From DUQW01 sp050953825 (lineage in GTDB: Bacteria; Bacillota_I; Bacilli_A; Acholeplasmatales; Acholeplasmataceae): 64,000 nt of DNA. Positions 9,576 to 19,791 of this stretch are shown here, piece after piece. How positions within the stretch are numbered: the stretch's first letter is position 1; each line of letters begins with the position of its first letter. Where the stretch lies: assembly GCA_050953825.1 (NCBI GenBank), contig JBMNNF010000003.1:1-64000 (forward strand), read 5' to 3'. The notes below the pieces were generated by a model, which saw nothing but the letters and a program-made list of their open reading frames with translations, was not told the DNA's origin and made no database searches. The position numbers were made by a program, and so were the translations under genes.

Positions 9576-10559
9576 ATGGCAACAAGTAGAGATGTAGCAA
9601 AAATAGCTGGAGTATCACACGCGACGGTTTGTAGAGTTTTTAGCGAACCCGAAAGTGTCAGTGAAAAAACAAAAATATTAGTACATAAAGCGGCTAAAAA
9701 ATTAAACTATGTACCTAATTCATTAGCATCAAGCTTGAAGAAAACAAATGCTAATACGGTAGGAGTTGTAATATCTAACATTAGAAATAGTTTTTTTACC
9801 AATATTGCATATGGCCTTCAAAAAAATTTGAATAAAAAAAATATTAATTTATTAATTAACTTTTCAAACGAAAATATTAGTGAAGAAAAAGAGTGTATAA
9901 AATTACATCTTTCGTATAGAACTTCTATTATTTTATTCACACCATCTACATATGATGATAAAGTAGAAGAAATGTTAAGATTATCCACTAAAGTTAGATT
10001 TATTCAATTATTTCGCAAAGGCTATGAAAATATAGATTCTATTGTAGTAGATGATTATGAAGGAACAAGAAAATTAACTAAATTATTTATAGAAAATGGT
10101 CACAAAAAAATTCTTTTGTTGGATGGAATGTGTGACATTCCAACTCATCGTGACAAAGGATATATCGATGCTTTTATTGAAGAAGGAATTGAAGTGGATG
10201 AGCAATTTTTGGTTTCATTATCATTAAATGAACCGAATCATGATGAAATTCAAAGATTGATAAAGGTTTTAAAACCAACAGCCATTATTGCAGTTTCAGA
10301 AATTATAACATCAGAGGTCGTAGAAGTTTTAAACTGTAATAATATAGAAATAGGTAAAGACATTAGTTTGGCGGTTTATGATGATTCCTTTACTGCAAAA
10401 GCACTTCAATTAACAGCAATAGGTCATGATAAAGAATTAATTGAAACATCAATTATAAAAAAAATAAATAAAATAATGGAAAATGACATGACTGAGCACT
10501 TTCATCTTAAAATAGAACCTGTTTTAATAGAAAGAAAGTCTATAAAAAAATTAAAATAG
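9576..10559 (+). CDS. LacI-family transcription regulator
   Basis: The 327-residue protein begins with a canonical LacI helix-turn-helix, TSRDVAKIAGVSHATVCRVF, and a hinge region with NYVPNSLASSLK. A periplasmic-binding-like sensor domain follows. It lies inside the operon between the binding and transport genes, 2 bases after the previous stop and with its own GAGGTG site. It most likely senses a fructan product and releases the AACGTT operators upstream of 3800, so it would control its own operon. The ligand is inferred from the neighbours. Confidence 0.92.
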   Translation: MATSRDVAKIAGVSHATVCRVFSEPESVSEKTKILVHKAAKKLNYVPNSLASSLKKTNANTVGVVISNIRNSFFTNIAYGLQKNLNKKNINLLINFSNENISEEKECIKLHLSYRTSIILFTPSTYDDKVEEMLRLSTKVRFIQLFRKGYENIDSIVVDDYEGTRKLTKLFIENGHKKILLLDGMCDIPTHRDKGYIDAFIEEGIEVDEQFLVSLSLNEPNHDEIQRLIKVLKPTAIIAVSEIITSEVVEVLNCNNIEIGKDISLAVYDDSFTAKALQLTAIGHDKELIETSIIKKINKIMENDMTEHFHLKIEPVLIERKSIKKLK

Positions 10560-10569
10560 GAGGTTATGA

Positions 10570-12489
10570 ATGAAAAATTTATCAAAAAAAATTTCAAATT
10601 TAATTGTAATTTTTATGTTAATTATTGGTTTAATAGGATGTAATAATAATTCAAACAATCCAACAGATAACAAGGATAAGGACACATTCATTTATTTATC
10701 TAGTTGGACTAGAGAGGGCGTTGGAACTCATATGAATTCAGGAGCAAACGTAGGACCTATGTATTTCTTTGCATTAGAAGGTTTAGCAAGATATGTGCGA
10801 GTTTCTAATGAAGTCGTATACCAACTAGCCGAAAGATTTGAGCATTTAGAAGAGAATGAACTAGGGGAGATTATATCTAAAGTATATTTAAAGCAGGATG
10901 CTAAGTGGCATAATGGTGATGACTTTATTGCTGATGATATTAGGGGTTATTACATATTAAATCACGCTACTTTGACAGAATATATATATGACATCAAGGT
11001 AATCGATGAAAAAACATTGGCTTTTTATTGGAGGCCAGAGTTAGAACCAAATAGCATGATAAAAGATTTATTATTAAGTCAAGATAGATCTGGTTCTGTG
11101 TCATATAAAATTTTTAAAAAACAAGTTGATAGATGTTGGGAAATTTTGCAAAATTGTCCGTCTGTGGATTCTGATAAATTAGCGCCATTTGGTAAAAGAA
11201 TTAGTGGGGAGAATATGAGTGCCTATACTTCAAATTATCAAGATTACAGAAACGTGAAAACCGATTGGTTTGTTGCAACAGGACCATACAAATTATCTAA
11301 AATAAGCTCTACACAAATGTTGTTAGAAAAACATTCAGAATATTATGATTCCGATAATATTAAATTTCAGTACATTAAGGCAATTAATGGTGTAAACGAT
11401 TTAAATACAATTTACGCACAATTGGAAGCTGGGAATATAGATTATCAAGATGGAACGCCCGCTAAAGATGTTTTAGAAAGAATAATAAAAAGAAATGAAA
11501 AAATGGCACATTATAAAATATATGATCCCGGATCAATCGGAATGTTGTTTAATTTAGATTCAAAAATATGGAAAGACGAAGTAAGAGAGGCTTTTCAATA
11601 TATATTTGATAGAGAACAGATCAAAAACATATCTAATTATTATGCTCAAACGTCATTTTTTCCTATGATGACAATGGCACCAAGTGAAGCTAGACAATAC
11701 ATGTCACAAACTGGATATGATTACCTATCAGAACATTTCACATTTAGTTATAATACCACTAAAGCAGAACAATTACTCATTAATGCGGGATGGGTTAAAC
11801 AAGAAAATAAATGGTATGAAAATGGGAAATTAGTAAATTTAGTAATTGGCTATGATGGTTCAAATTCATATTTTAGAACTTCTGCTGAGGTCGCTGCTAG
11901 CCAACTGAATGCATTTGGTATAAAAACAACCTTAAAACGTTTTGGAGAATGGGCAATATTTTGGTCAGATGCAATTAGTAAGGGCACAGAGTTAGATTGC
12001 GTAGTTGCGTGGACAGATTTAAATATGACAATGCCATATGGTTCATTCACTTATGCCTATGATGGGCCGATATGTGATTTATGTCACATTCCTAGGTTTA
12101 TAGATGGCACAGAAGAATATATGTTATATGGAGGTAGAACCAATATAAAATTAAAAGGATTAGATGGGGAAAAATTTTATGCGGCAAGTGTTTTTCCAGG
12201 TATATATTCAATAAAAGAAGACGCGGAATTACAAAAAGCTACGGATAATTTGGTTGTAGGGATGGCGAGAAACTTGTATGGGGTACAATTTTTTCAAAAT
12301 GTTACAGGTGCGTTTTGGAATATAGATAAAGTTGGTGGTTTGCCACACGAGGATAAGGTAAATCAAGAAAGAAATTATTTATACGTGCCTGAATCGGGAA
12401 AAGATTTTGATGATTGGGCTAAAATTAATGTACTTTATTCTTTTGGTGCAGTAATAACTGATGGGACACTATATCCTAAGGAAAATTAA
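10570..12489 (+). CDS. ABC transporter solute-binding lipoprotein (SBP family 5, Opp/Dpp type)
   Basis: The 639-residue protein follows AGGAGG. It has a signal peptide with lipobox LIGC and the family 5 extracellular binding fold, with landmarks such as DAKWHNGDDF, WFVATGPYKL, AGNIDYQDGT and EAFQYIFDREQIKN. It captures substrate for the permeases encoded next. Family 5 proteins bind peptides, nickel or, in many cases, oligosaccharides. Here the neighbours are two GH32-type genes and sugar-binding lipoproteins, so a fructo-oligosaccharide is the best guess. Confidence 0.88.
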   Translation: MKNLSKKISNLIVIFMLIIGLIGCNNNSNNPTDNKDKDTFIYLSSWTREGVGTHMNSGANVGPMYFFALEGLARYVRVSNEVVYQLAERFEHLEENELGEIISKVYLKQDAKWHNGDDFIADDIRGYYILNHATLTEYIYDIKVIDEKTLAFYWRPELEPNSMIKDLLLSQDRSGSVSYKIFKKQVDRCWEILQNCPSVDSDKLAPFGKRISGENMSAYTSNYQDYRNVKTDWFVATGPYKLSKISSTQMLLEKHSEYYDSDNIKFQYIKAINGVNDLNTIYAQLEAGNIDYQDGTPAKDVLERIIKRNEKMAHYKIYDPGSIGMLFNLDSKIWKDEVREAFQYIFDREQIKNISNYYAQTSFFPMMTMAPSEARQYMSQTGYDYLSEHFTFSYNTTKAEQLLINAGWVKQENKWYENGKLVNLVIGYDGSNSYFRTSAEVAASQLNAFGIKTTLKRFGEWAIFWSDAISKGTELDCVVAWTDLNMTMPYGSFTYAYDGPICDLCHIPRFIDGTEEYMLYGGRTNIKLKGLDGEKFYAASVFPGIYSIKEDAELQKATDNLVVGMARNLYGVQFFQNVTGAFWNIDKVGGLPHEDKVNQERNYLYVPESGKDFDDWAKINVLYSFGAVITDGTLYPKEN

Positions 12490-12495
12490 TGCTTT

Positions 12496-13551
12496 ATGGA
12501 TAAAAAAGCTGGTAAATTTAAAGATATATTAAACTCAATAAAGAAAATCTTTATTAAATACAGATATTTTTTTGAAAGAGTCATTATCGCAATTTGTACT
12601 CTATTTTTGTGTAGTATCGTTACCTTTTTTCTGATGAGAATGATGCCTGGAGATGTTGTTGATAATTATACATATAATCTCATGGCTCAAAAGCAATTAC
12701 CATATGATTCTGCAAGAAGATTGGCGGTTCAACTTTTAAATTATGATCCAGATGAAAATATATTTGTCCAATTAGGACGTTTTTATTCTGGTTTATTTCG
12801 AGGAAATTTAGGACAATCTATCTACGTAGAGGGTCTTACAACTAATGATATAATTAAAAAATCATTACCATGGACACTATTTATTTCAAGTTGCGGACTA
12901 TTTTTAAGTTATGTCATAGGTACGGCAATTGGAGCTAGAATGGCATATAAACGCAAAGGTGTTGAAAATGCAATGTATTCAACATATATTGTTGTTTCAT
13001 CAACAATCCCAGATTATTTATTTGGATTGATTATATTATATATATTCGGATATACACTTGGTTTTTTCCCAACTTTTGGCGCATATGACATAGAGGTAAC
13101 GGTGGGATTAAACTTTCGTTTTCTTTTAAGTTGTCTACATCATGCTTTTTTACCTATATGTGCATATGTTTTTACTGGTATTGGTGGATGGGCTTTAAGT
13201 ATGAAAGGTAGTTGTACCGGAGTTTTAGGAGAAGATTATGTAAATGCAGGTATAGCAAGAGGATTACCAGAAAAAATTATAGTAAAGAAATATTTAAAGA
13301 AAAATGCTAAATTACCTTTGATAACATCACTAGCATTATCGTTTGCAGGATTGTTTGGTGGTTCTTCAGTTATGGAATCCATTTTTGCTTATCCCGGAAT
13401 AGGATATGCGTTTTCTTCATATGTCGCATCAAGGGATTATTTTATTATGCAAGGTCTATTCTTTTTTATGAGTGTTGTTATTATCATTGCAAATTTAATA
13501 GCAGACTCAATTTATACTATTGTCGATCCTAGAATTAGGAGGGGTTCATGA
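12496..13551 (+). CDS. ABC transporter permease, DppB/OppB type
   Basis: The 351-residue inner permease has about six membrane helices. The binding-protein-dependent transport loop lies in the region DYVNAGIARGLPEKIIVKKY. The N-terminus has the usual RMMPGD motif after the first helix. It forms the channel with the DppC-type partner, whose gene overlaps its 3' end by 4 bases. It ends on TGA, one of the genes showing that TGA is a stop in this genome. Confidence 0.9.
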   Translation: MDKKAGKFKDILNSIKKIFIKYRYFFERVIIAICTLFLCSIVTFFLMRMMPGDVVDNYTYNLMAQKQLPYDSARRLAVQLLNYDPDENIFVQLGRFYSGLFRGNLGQSIYVEGLTTNDIIKKSLPWTLFISSCGLFLSYVIGTAIGARMAYKRKGVENAMYSTYIVVSSTIPDYLFGLIILYIFGYTLGFFPTFGAYDIEVTVGLNFRFLLSCLHHAFLPICAYVFTGIGGWALSMKGSCTGVLGEDYVNAGIARGLPEKIIVKKYLKKNAKLPLITSLALSFAGLFGGSSVMESIFAYPGIGYAFSSYVASRDYFIMQGLFFFMSVVIIIANLIADSIYTIVDPRIRRGS

Positions 13552-14450
13552 TGAAAAATGGAACTGACAATAAAATTAATGCTATTTTAAAAGATTCATG
13601 GGACGCAACTAAAACGTTTTTTAGAATAATATATGATAATAAAAAATCTTTTATTGGAATGATAATATTGTTATTGTTTCTTATAATGGCTTTATTTGGA
13701 AAAATTATTTTGCCATATGATTCTACTCCGAATTATGAAAATAGACTATTAGGGATGTCTTTAGATCATCCGTTAGGCACAGATAATTTAGGGCGAGATG
13801 TATTACGAATGCTAATTGCAGGCTCATCATCAGTTTTAGGTATTGCTTTTTTAACAGGTATTTTTACTGTTGCAATAGGTGCAACAATAGGAATTATTTC
13901 AGGATTGATTGGTGGTTGGGTAGATAAAATAATACAAGTTATAACAAATCTGTTTCTAACAGTTCCAAGTTTTCCAATATTATTGATTTTAGGAACATTG
14001 ATTACAATTGATTCTGCTTTAACTTTTGCTCTTGTGTTAAGTGTGTTTAATTGGGGAGGGCTTTCAAGAGCGGTTAGAGCTCAAATAATATCTTTGAAAG
14101 AAAGGGACTTTATTCAAATATGTAAAGTGTTAAACTTATCAAAAACTCATATTACATTCAAAGAACTTTTACCAAATATTATGAGTTTTATAAGTATAAA
14201 TTTTATTATGATTATTCGTGGAGCTATTACAAGCAGTGTAGGTATAATGATATTAGGATTAGCGAATTTTGATCCAACCAATTGGGGAGCAATTTTGTTA
14301 AACGCAATGGGATATGGAGCATTAGTGGTTCCAGAAGCAAGATTATTTCTATTTGCTCCAATTATTTTTATATCGTTGTTTCAACTGGGAACAATTTTAT
14401 TTTCTGATGGATTAGATGAAGCAATAAATCCTAGATTAAGAAAAAACTAA
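13548..14450 (+). CDS. ABC transporter permease, DppC/OppC type
   Basis: The 300-residue partner permease starts inside the end of the previous gene after AGGAGGGG. It has an N-terminal helix with a soluble segment holding HPLGTDNLGRDVLRML, the DppC hallmark, and a transport loop RDFIQICKVLNLSKTHI that docks on the ATPases. About six membrane spans are predicted by eye. Confidence 0.9.
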   Translation: MMKNGTDNKINAILKDSWDATKTFFRIIYDNKKSFIGMIILLLFLIMALFGKIILPYDSTPNYENRLLGMSLDHPLGTDNLGRDVLRMLIAGSSSVLGIAFLTGIFTVAIGATIGIISGLIGGWVDKIIQVITNLFLTVPSFPILLILGTLITIDSALTFALVLSVFNWGGLSRAVRAQIISLKERDFIQICKVLNLSKTHITFKELLPNIMSFISINFIMIIRGAITSSVGIMILGLANFDPTNWGAILLNAMGYGALVVPEARLFLFAPIIFISLFQLGTILFSDGLDEAINPRLRKN

Positions 14451-14462
14451 TGAGGCGATTTT

Positions 14463-15458
14463 ATGGATGCGATTATTAAATTTAACAATATAACTATTGA
14501 ATATAAAATGAAACACTTTAGCATAAAAGCAGTAGATAATGTCTCATTAGATATTATTCGCGGAAAAATCACAGCAATTGTTGGTGAATCTGGAAGTGGG
14601 AAAACAACATTAGTTTCTGCAATTTTACGAAACATTTCTTCACCAGGAGAAATTGTTGCTGGTGAAGTGAAATTTATTGGTGCGAAGAACAAAGAACAAA
14701 TAGATATAGTTACTCTTGATAAGGAAAAGTTGAACCAATTTAGATGGAGAAAATCATCTATGGTTTTTCAAGCATCACAAAGCACTCTTAATCCACTAAT
14801 GAAAATTGGTGAACAGTTTTATGAAACAGCATATTACCATGGTGAGAAAAGGAAATACAAAGAATATAGAACATATATAGAATCTTTATTAACTAGGGTT
14901 AAACTAAATCCAACAAGGGTAATTGATTCTTATCCACACGAATTATCTGGAGGGATGAAACAAAGAGTGATGATAGCTTTTGCGTTATTGTTAGAGCCTG
15001 AAATAATAATTTTGGATGAGCCTACGACGGCACTTGATGTTATAACTCAATATTATATTTTTGATATTTTATCTGAGATAAATAAAGAAAAACAAATTAC
15101 ATTTATTTTATTAACTCATGATATAGGTGTAGTAGCAAAAGTTGCAGATTATGTAGCTGTTATGTATGCGGGCAAACTCGTTGAATATGGTGATGTATAT
15201 GATGTATTTAATTGTAAATTCCATCCTTATACTGAGGGTCTAATTAAAGCTACTCCATCTTTAATTTCTAATCTTGGTGAATTAAAAGCTATAGGCGGAG
15301 AACCCCCAAATTTATTAAATCTTCCGAGCGGATGTGTATTTCATCCACGATGCAAATACACAAATGATGAATGTATAAATATTATTCCTGAAAAACATAT
15401 TGTAAAAAACAAGCATTATGTATATTGTCATAAATACAAAACAAACGGGGGGGAATAA
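14463..15458 (+). CDS. ABC transporter ATPase, DppD/OppD type
   Basis: The 331-residue ATPase has Walker A GESGSGKTT, signature LSGGMKQR, Walker B IIILDEPTTALD and the switch histidine in LTHD. The C-terminal oligopeptide-transporter extension carries the Cys cluster (CVFHPRCKY...C...C) that in DppD/OppD proteins can hold an Fe-S cluster. It powers the importer with the next gene. Confidence 0.92.
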   Translation: MDAIIKFNNITIEYKMKHFSIKAVDNVSLDIIRGKITAIVGESGSGKTTLVSAILRNISSPGEIVAGEVKFIGAKNKEQIDIVTLDKEKLNQFRWRKSSMVFQASQSTLNPLMKIGEQFYETAYYHGEKRKYKEYRTYIESLLTRVKLNPTRVIDSYPHELSGGMKQRVMIAFALLLEPEIIILDEPTTALDVITQYYIFDILSEINKEKQITFILLTHDIGVVAKVADYVAVMYAGKLVEYGDVYDVFNCKFHPYTEGLIKATPSLISNLGELKAIGGEPPNLLNLPSGCVFHPRCKYTNDECINIIPEKHIVKNKHYVYCHKYKTNGGE

Positions 15459-15459
15459 A

Positions 15460-16446
15460 ATGATAATTAGTTTAAAAAATATTAATGTAATTTTTGAAAA
15501 TAAATCCTCAGCATTAAAATCTGAAAGATTTAATCATGCGTTGAGGGATATCAATTTAGATGTGAAGGAAGGGGAAATTCTTACAATTGTTGGAGAATCT
15601 GGATGTGGTAAAACAACCTTGGGAAAAGTTATTACTGGATTGTTAAAGCCAACATTAGGGAAATTGTATTATGAAGATTTTAACGTTTACTCTTGTATGC
15701 CGTGGGATTACAAAAAATATAGAGCTAACGTTCAATTTATACAACAGGATAGTTATGCGGCATTAAACCCGACGAGAACTATTTATCAATCATTATATGC
15801 ACCATTAAAAAGATTAGGAAAACATAAAAACATAAATAATGTAATTAATGAATTAATGCAAATGGTTGAATTAACTCCTGCAGATCAGTTTTTATCAAAA
15901 TATCCCCATCAATTATCAGGGGGACAAAGGCAGAGAATTCTTTTAGCCAGAGCACTATCAATGAATCCCAAGCTTATCGTTGCTGACGAACCAATTTCAA
16001 TGATAGATGTTTCTTTAAGATTTTCAATGCTGAATTTATTTACAAAACTTAATACAGAATTGGGGATAACAATAGTGTATATTACCCACGATTTAGCAAC
16101 CGCCAGATGTGTTGCAGCGAATGGAAGATTGTTCGTAATGTATTATGGTGAATGCGTGGAAGAGGGAAGAACAGAAGAATTATTAAATGATCCTAAACAT
16201 CCATACACACAAGCTTTATTGTCAGCAGTTCCAATTCCGGATCCAAATATAGAAAAAGAAAAACCCGCACCTCAGATAAAAGAATGTGAAGATTTATTCA
16301 ATAAAAATGGCTGCGGGTTTGCAAATCGATGTATATATGCCGATCAAGATTGTTATGACAATAAGATAGAATATGAATATATTGGAGATAGAAAAATATT
16401 ATGCAGAAAAATAAAGGATATACCATCATGGGGAATAAAAAAGTAG
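15460..16446 (+). CDS. ABC transporter ATPase, DppF/OppF type
   Basis: The start ATG 15460 lies 1 base after the previous stop, behind a GGGGGGGAA stretch; an earlier in-frame ATG at 15418 has no ribosome site. The 328-residue protein has Walker A GESGCGKTT, signature LSGGQRQR, Walker B LIVADEPISMID and the His of THD. Ile-Ser replaces the usual Thr-Ser after the Walker B Glu-Pro, and Met-Ile-Asp replaces the D-loop Ala-Leu-Asp. This is a common DppF pattern. The C-terminal Cys extension is present. Confidence 0.92.
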   Translation: MIISLKNINVIFENKSSALKSERFNHALRDINLDVKEGEILTIVGESGCGKTTLGKVITGLLKPTLGKLYYEDFNVYSCMPWDYKKYRANVQFIQQDSYAALNPTRTIYQSLYAPLKRLGKHKNINNVINELMQMVELTPADQFLSKYPHQLSGGQRQRILLARALSMNPKLIVADEPISMIDVSLRFSMLNLFTKLNTELGITIVYITHDLATARCVAANGRLFVMYYGECVEEGRTEELLNDPKHPYTQALLSAVPIPDPNIEKEKPAPQIKECEDLFNKNGCGFANRCIYADQDCYDNKIEYEYIGDRKILCRKIKDIPSWGIKK

Positions 16447-16607
16447 ATACAATTGTTTTTAGATTATCACTTGTTATTTTTCTGCTAGCAATATTTTGTT
16501 TTTTTATAACAGAAAGAAAATCTAGAGAAAGAATAGTTATATATTTCACATTAATAATTTCTGCAATTACATTTATAATATCAATTGTAAAAATTAAGAA
16601 GAAATAG
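16428..16607 (+). CDS. Small two-helix membrane protein
   Basis: The 59-residue protein starts at ATG 16428 inside the end of the ATPase gene, after AAAGGATA. It has two hydrophobic helices (about residues 10-28 and 37-54), a basic loop SRERI between them, and a KIKKK tail. I do not recognise the family. Its place between the ATPase and the second GH32-type gene suggests a role tied to the importer, but nothing in the sequence proves that. Confidence 0.6.
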   Translation: MGNKKVDTIVFRLSLVIFLLAIFCFFITERKSRERIVIYFTLIISAITFIISIVKIKKK

Positions 16608-16626
16608 AATACAGGGAGGAATTTTG

Positions 16627-18021
16627 ATGTATTATAGACCAAATAAAAAGTCGGTTTGCGCAGATGTTATCCCATATTACAAAAATGGAATTTATTATTT
16701 ATATTATCTAAAAGATTATAGAGATATAGAAAAACATGGCGAAGGGGTGTCTTGGTTTTTGCTAAAAACTAAAGATTTCGTTAATTACAAAGAATGTGGG
16801 GAGATTTTACCAAAGGGTTCTAAAGATGATCATGATTTATATGTTTTTACAGGAAGTATTATAGAGAAAGACAATAAATACTATATTTTTTATACGGGCC
16901 ATAATCCACATTTAGTTGAAAAAAATAAACCACAACAAGTCGTTTTATTAGCCGTTGGTGATAGCTTAAGAAAATATAAAAAGACCGACTTTATGTTAAA
17001 AATGGAAAACGACGATTATGAGATTCATGATTTTAGAGACCCTTTTGTTTATAAAGATGGCGATATGTATAAAATGCTACTAACATGTCGTAAAAAAAAT
17101 GGTCCGTTTTTAAGACGGGGCGTAACATTGTCATATGAATCAAAAGATTTATTAAATTGGCAATTAGAAAAAGAATTTTATGCCCCAAATAATTATTATG
17201 CTCATGAATGTCCGGATTTGTTCAAAATGGGTGATTGGTGGTATTTGGTGTTTTCAGAATTTTCAGATAATACGGCTACAAAATATCGCATGTGTAAAAA
17301 TCTTGGTGATGAATGGATTACACCAAAGGTTGATACATTTGATGCCAGATGCTTTTATGCTGCCAAAACAGTAAGTAATGGAGATAAAAGATATATTATT
17401 GGTTGGATATCTACAAAAGAAGATGAAATTGATGAAAAAGGATGGCAATGGGGGGGATCTATAGCTGTTCATGAAATTATTCAAAATGAAGATGGAACAT
17501 TATCAGTCATAAATTTAGAAGATGTTAGAAATCAATATATAGAAGAAATAGAACTAAAAGAAACAGTTAATGAAGCAAGGTATGAAAAAAGAAACAAAGA
17601 ATATCACTTAAAAAAAGGAGGATATTCATATATTTTATTTAATGAACTTCCTAAAAATGGTAGAATCACATGTAAAATTAAAACAAAAGAAAAAGTTGGG
17701 GACTTTGGTTTTGCCTTAAGAATGGACTTAGAATACAACAAAGGTTATTATGTAAAATTCAATACAAAACATAATCGTATGTGTTTTACTAAGAATTTTC
17801 GACAAGGAGATAACCCATATGAAAACAATTCCGAAAGATTTATCGAAATTGCCGATGGGAAAGAACATTTCGTTGAGATAATGATAGAAGATACTATTGT
17901 TATCGTTTATGTAGACGGTGTAGCTATGTCACACAGATTATATGAACATCGCGAAGGAGCGTTTGGGATATATGTTAATGATACTGAGGCATGGTTTAGT
18001 GATATTAGGATTTATAAATAA
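16627..18021 (+). CDS. Intracellular GH32-type beta-fructosidase
   Basis: The start ATG 16627 follows GGGAGGA. The 464-residue protein has no signal peptide. The propeller motifs fit clan GH-J: Asp13 in VCADVIPYYKNG as nucleophile, FRDPFVYKDGD as the RDP motif, and HECPDLF with the acid/base Glu. A C-terminal beta-sandwich (from about 320) follows, ending in a LamG/GH32C-like segment. It would split imported fructo-oligosaccharides in the cytoplasm. Unlike the secreted GH32 it keeps a catalytic Asp. It is the last gene of the operon. Confidence 0.82.
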   Translation: MYYRPNKKSVCADVIPYYKNGIYYLYYLKDYRDIEKHGEGVSWFLLKTKDFVNYKECGEILPKGSKDDHDLYVFTGSIIEKDNKYYIFYTGHNPHLVEKNKPQQVVLLAVGDSLRKYKKTDFMLKMENDDYEIHDFRDPFVYKDGDMYKMLLTCRKKNGPFLRRGVTLSYESKDLLNWQLEKEFYAPNNYYAHECPDLFKMGDWWYLVFSEFSDNTATKYRMCKNLGDEWITPKVDTFDARCFYAAKTVSNGDKRYIIGWISTKEDEIDEKGWQWGGSIAVHEIIQNEDGTLSVINLEDVRNQYIEEIELKETVNEARYEKRNKEYHLKKGGYSYILFNELPKNGRITCKIKTKEKVGDFGFALRMDLEYNKGYYVKFNTKHNRMCFTKNFRQGDNPYENNSERFIEIADGKEHFVEIMIEDTIVIVYVDGVAMSHRLYEHREGAFGIYVNDTEAWFSDIRIYK

Positions 18022-18104
18022 TATTTGGATAAAAAATTGATGTTTTAATTGTGCTTTGTTAATTAGACACATCAAATACAAAATATAAATAAGGCCTGAT
18101 TTAT

Positions 18105-18150
18105 GTATTCTTATATGATACCACCAAAAGTAGACACATGAAAATAAATT
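18105..18150. mobile_element. IS end relic
   Basis: TATGATACCACCAAAAGTAG followed by ACACATGAAA closely matches TATGATACCTCCAAAGCAGA followed by TACATGAAAT at about 49359-49388, and shares AAGTAGACACA with the IS3-type relic at 3459. No transposase is present. The remainder of 18022-18200 shows only AT-rich sequence. Confidence 0.4.
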
Positions 18151-18200
18151 TTTTGTTTATCTTACATGTTCATTTCGAAGTATCATGTTAAAAATGCTTT

Positions 18201-19652
18201 TTAATTGTGCCAATAATGTTTTAAACTGTGATAAAGTTTATTATAGTTTTTAAATTTTATTTCATAATATTTTTTATTATTTAAATTTGGGCTAAACACT
18301 TTATCATAAGTGATATTGTTTCTAGATAAATCCTCTAATTTAAAATCATTATTAGTCCCTGCCATTGCAATTAATGCTGCACCATATGCTGCGCCATAAT
18401 TATTTTTGATAGTTTTAATATTACATTCCAAGATATCAGCAATAATTTGAATCCACTTTTCGTTTCTAGCTCCACCCCCAATTATAGTTAATTCAGTAAG
18501 TTTAAGCCCGCTTTTGGCAAAAATAGTTATTATTTGTTTAAAACTAAAGGTGATACCTTCTAAAACCCCCTTTAAGATATCTTCTTTAGTAGTTGTTGGT
18601 TTTAAGCCAATTAAAGTACCTTCGGCAAAAGGATCTAATATTGGGGCTCTTTCTCCCGATATATAAGGTAGAAAAGAAATACTAGTTTTTAAATTAACAT
18701 CTAATTTTTCAAACATTTTCTCATACGAAATATTAGAAGCAATTAATTCTTTGATTAAAGCTAAGCTGGAAGCGGCTCCTAAGGTTACTCCCATATGGTA
18801 ATATCCGTTGTTTGCTGAACAAAAGGTATGAATGCTAGGGTCTTCAACTCTAATTTTTTTAGTTGGTGTTAATAATACCCCCGAAGTACCTAATGATAAA
18901 CTCCATGTATTTTCATTTAATGTGTAAGTACTTATAGCACTAACGGCATTATCTGCTCCACCAACAACTAATATACATTCTCCGGTAAGTTTGTATTTTT
19001 CTTTTAATTCATGTTTTAAAGGGCCCACTCGTTCTTGCGTTTCTAAAACCTTTGGCATCATTTTCTCAGATAATCCCAAATAATTTAAAATGGAGTGGCT
19101 GTATTTTTTTTCTCTAACATTATAATATAGTGTGCCCGAACAATCCGAAACATCGGTTACGTATTCCCCAGTAAGTTTGTATATTAAATAATCTTTTGGG
19201 TTCATGACTTTTTTTATTTTTGCAAAATTTTCTTTTTCATTATTTTTAACCCAAAGGACTTTAACTGCTGTACATCCGGTAAACATTTTATTGGAGGTTT
19301 CTCTAAAAATAGTTGATTCTCCTAATTTATTTTCTATTTCTTCTATTTCTTGAAATGTTCTTTGATCGTTCCATAAAATACAAGGGCGAATAACATTATC
19401 TTCATTATCTAAAATTACAAGTCCGTGCATTTGTCCCGAGAAAGAAATGCCTTTAATATTATTGTGGTTTAGGGTTAATTCTTTTAAGCATTCTTCAAAC
19501 GCTTCAAACCAATCTTCAGGATTTTGTTCACTCCAAAGAGGCTTTGGGGTAAATACTTTATAAACTTTACTTACCTCTTTCACAACTTTACCCATATTAT
19601 CAATTAGAATAAGCTTTAAAGAACTGGTTCCTAAATCTACTCCTATGTACAT
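18201..19652 (-). CDS. xylB: Xylulokinase (FGGY family)
   Basis: The 483-residue sugar kinase starts at ATG 19652. N-terminal motif YIGVDLGTSSLK (phosphate 1), FSGQMHGLV with RPCILWNDQRT, and the C-terminal GGGARNEKWIQIIAD FGGY signature fit xylulokinase closely. It phosphorylates D-xylulose in the cytoplasm to xylulose-5-phosphate. No xylose isomerase or transporter gene is nearby. It faces the fructan operon and may simply be a neighbour, though relaxed FGGY kinases can use other ketoses. Confidence 0.9.
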   Translation of the reverse strand: MYIGVDLGTSSLKLILIDNMGKVVKEVSKVYKVFTPKPLWSEQNPEDWFEAFEECLKELTLNHNNIKGISFSGQMHGLVILDNEDNVIRPCILWNDQRTFQEIEEIENKLGESTIFRETSNKMFTGCTAVKVLWVKNNEKENFAKIKKVMNPKDYLIYKLTGEYVTDVSDCSGTLYYNVREKKYSHSILNYLGLSEKMMPKVLETQERVGPLKHELKEKYKLTGECILVVGGADNAVSAISTYTLNENTWSLSLGTSGVLLTPTKKIRVEDPSIHTFCSANNGYYHMGVTLGAASSLALIKELIASNISYEKMFEKLDVNLKTSISFLPYISGERAPILDPFAEGTLIGLKPTTTKEDILKGVLEGITFSFKQIITIFAKSGLKLTELTIIGGGARNEKWIQIIADILECNIKTIKNNYGAAYGAALIAMAGTNNDFKLEDLSRNNITYDKVFSPNLNNKKYYEIKFKNYNKLYHSLKHYWHN

Positions 19653-19762
19653 AATAATTAATACCCTTAAGATTTGATGAAATTTAATAGGATTTTGAAT
19701 GAAAAAATAGTTTGTCTGCCATTATGCTATTAAAGTTCTATCATTTCCCCTTTCTACAGAGT

Positions 19763-19791
19763 ATTTTACCAAAGAATATATACACTTTCAA
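19763..19791 (-). promoter_or_regulatory. Promoter of xylB
   Basis: On the minus strand there is TTGAAA (19791-19786), a 17-base spacer and TAAAAT (19768-19763), about 110 bases upstream of xylB. The rest of 19653-19951 shows no gene. Confidence 0.55.

Noticed and set aside
16298..16642. Antisense 114-codon hydrophobic frame
   Set aside because: It is the complement of the ATPase tail and the small membrane protein gene, with no ribosome site.
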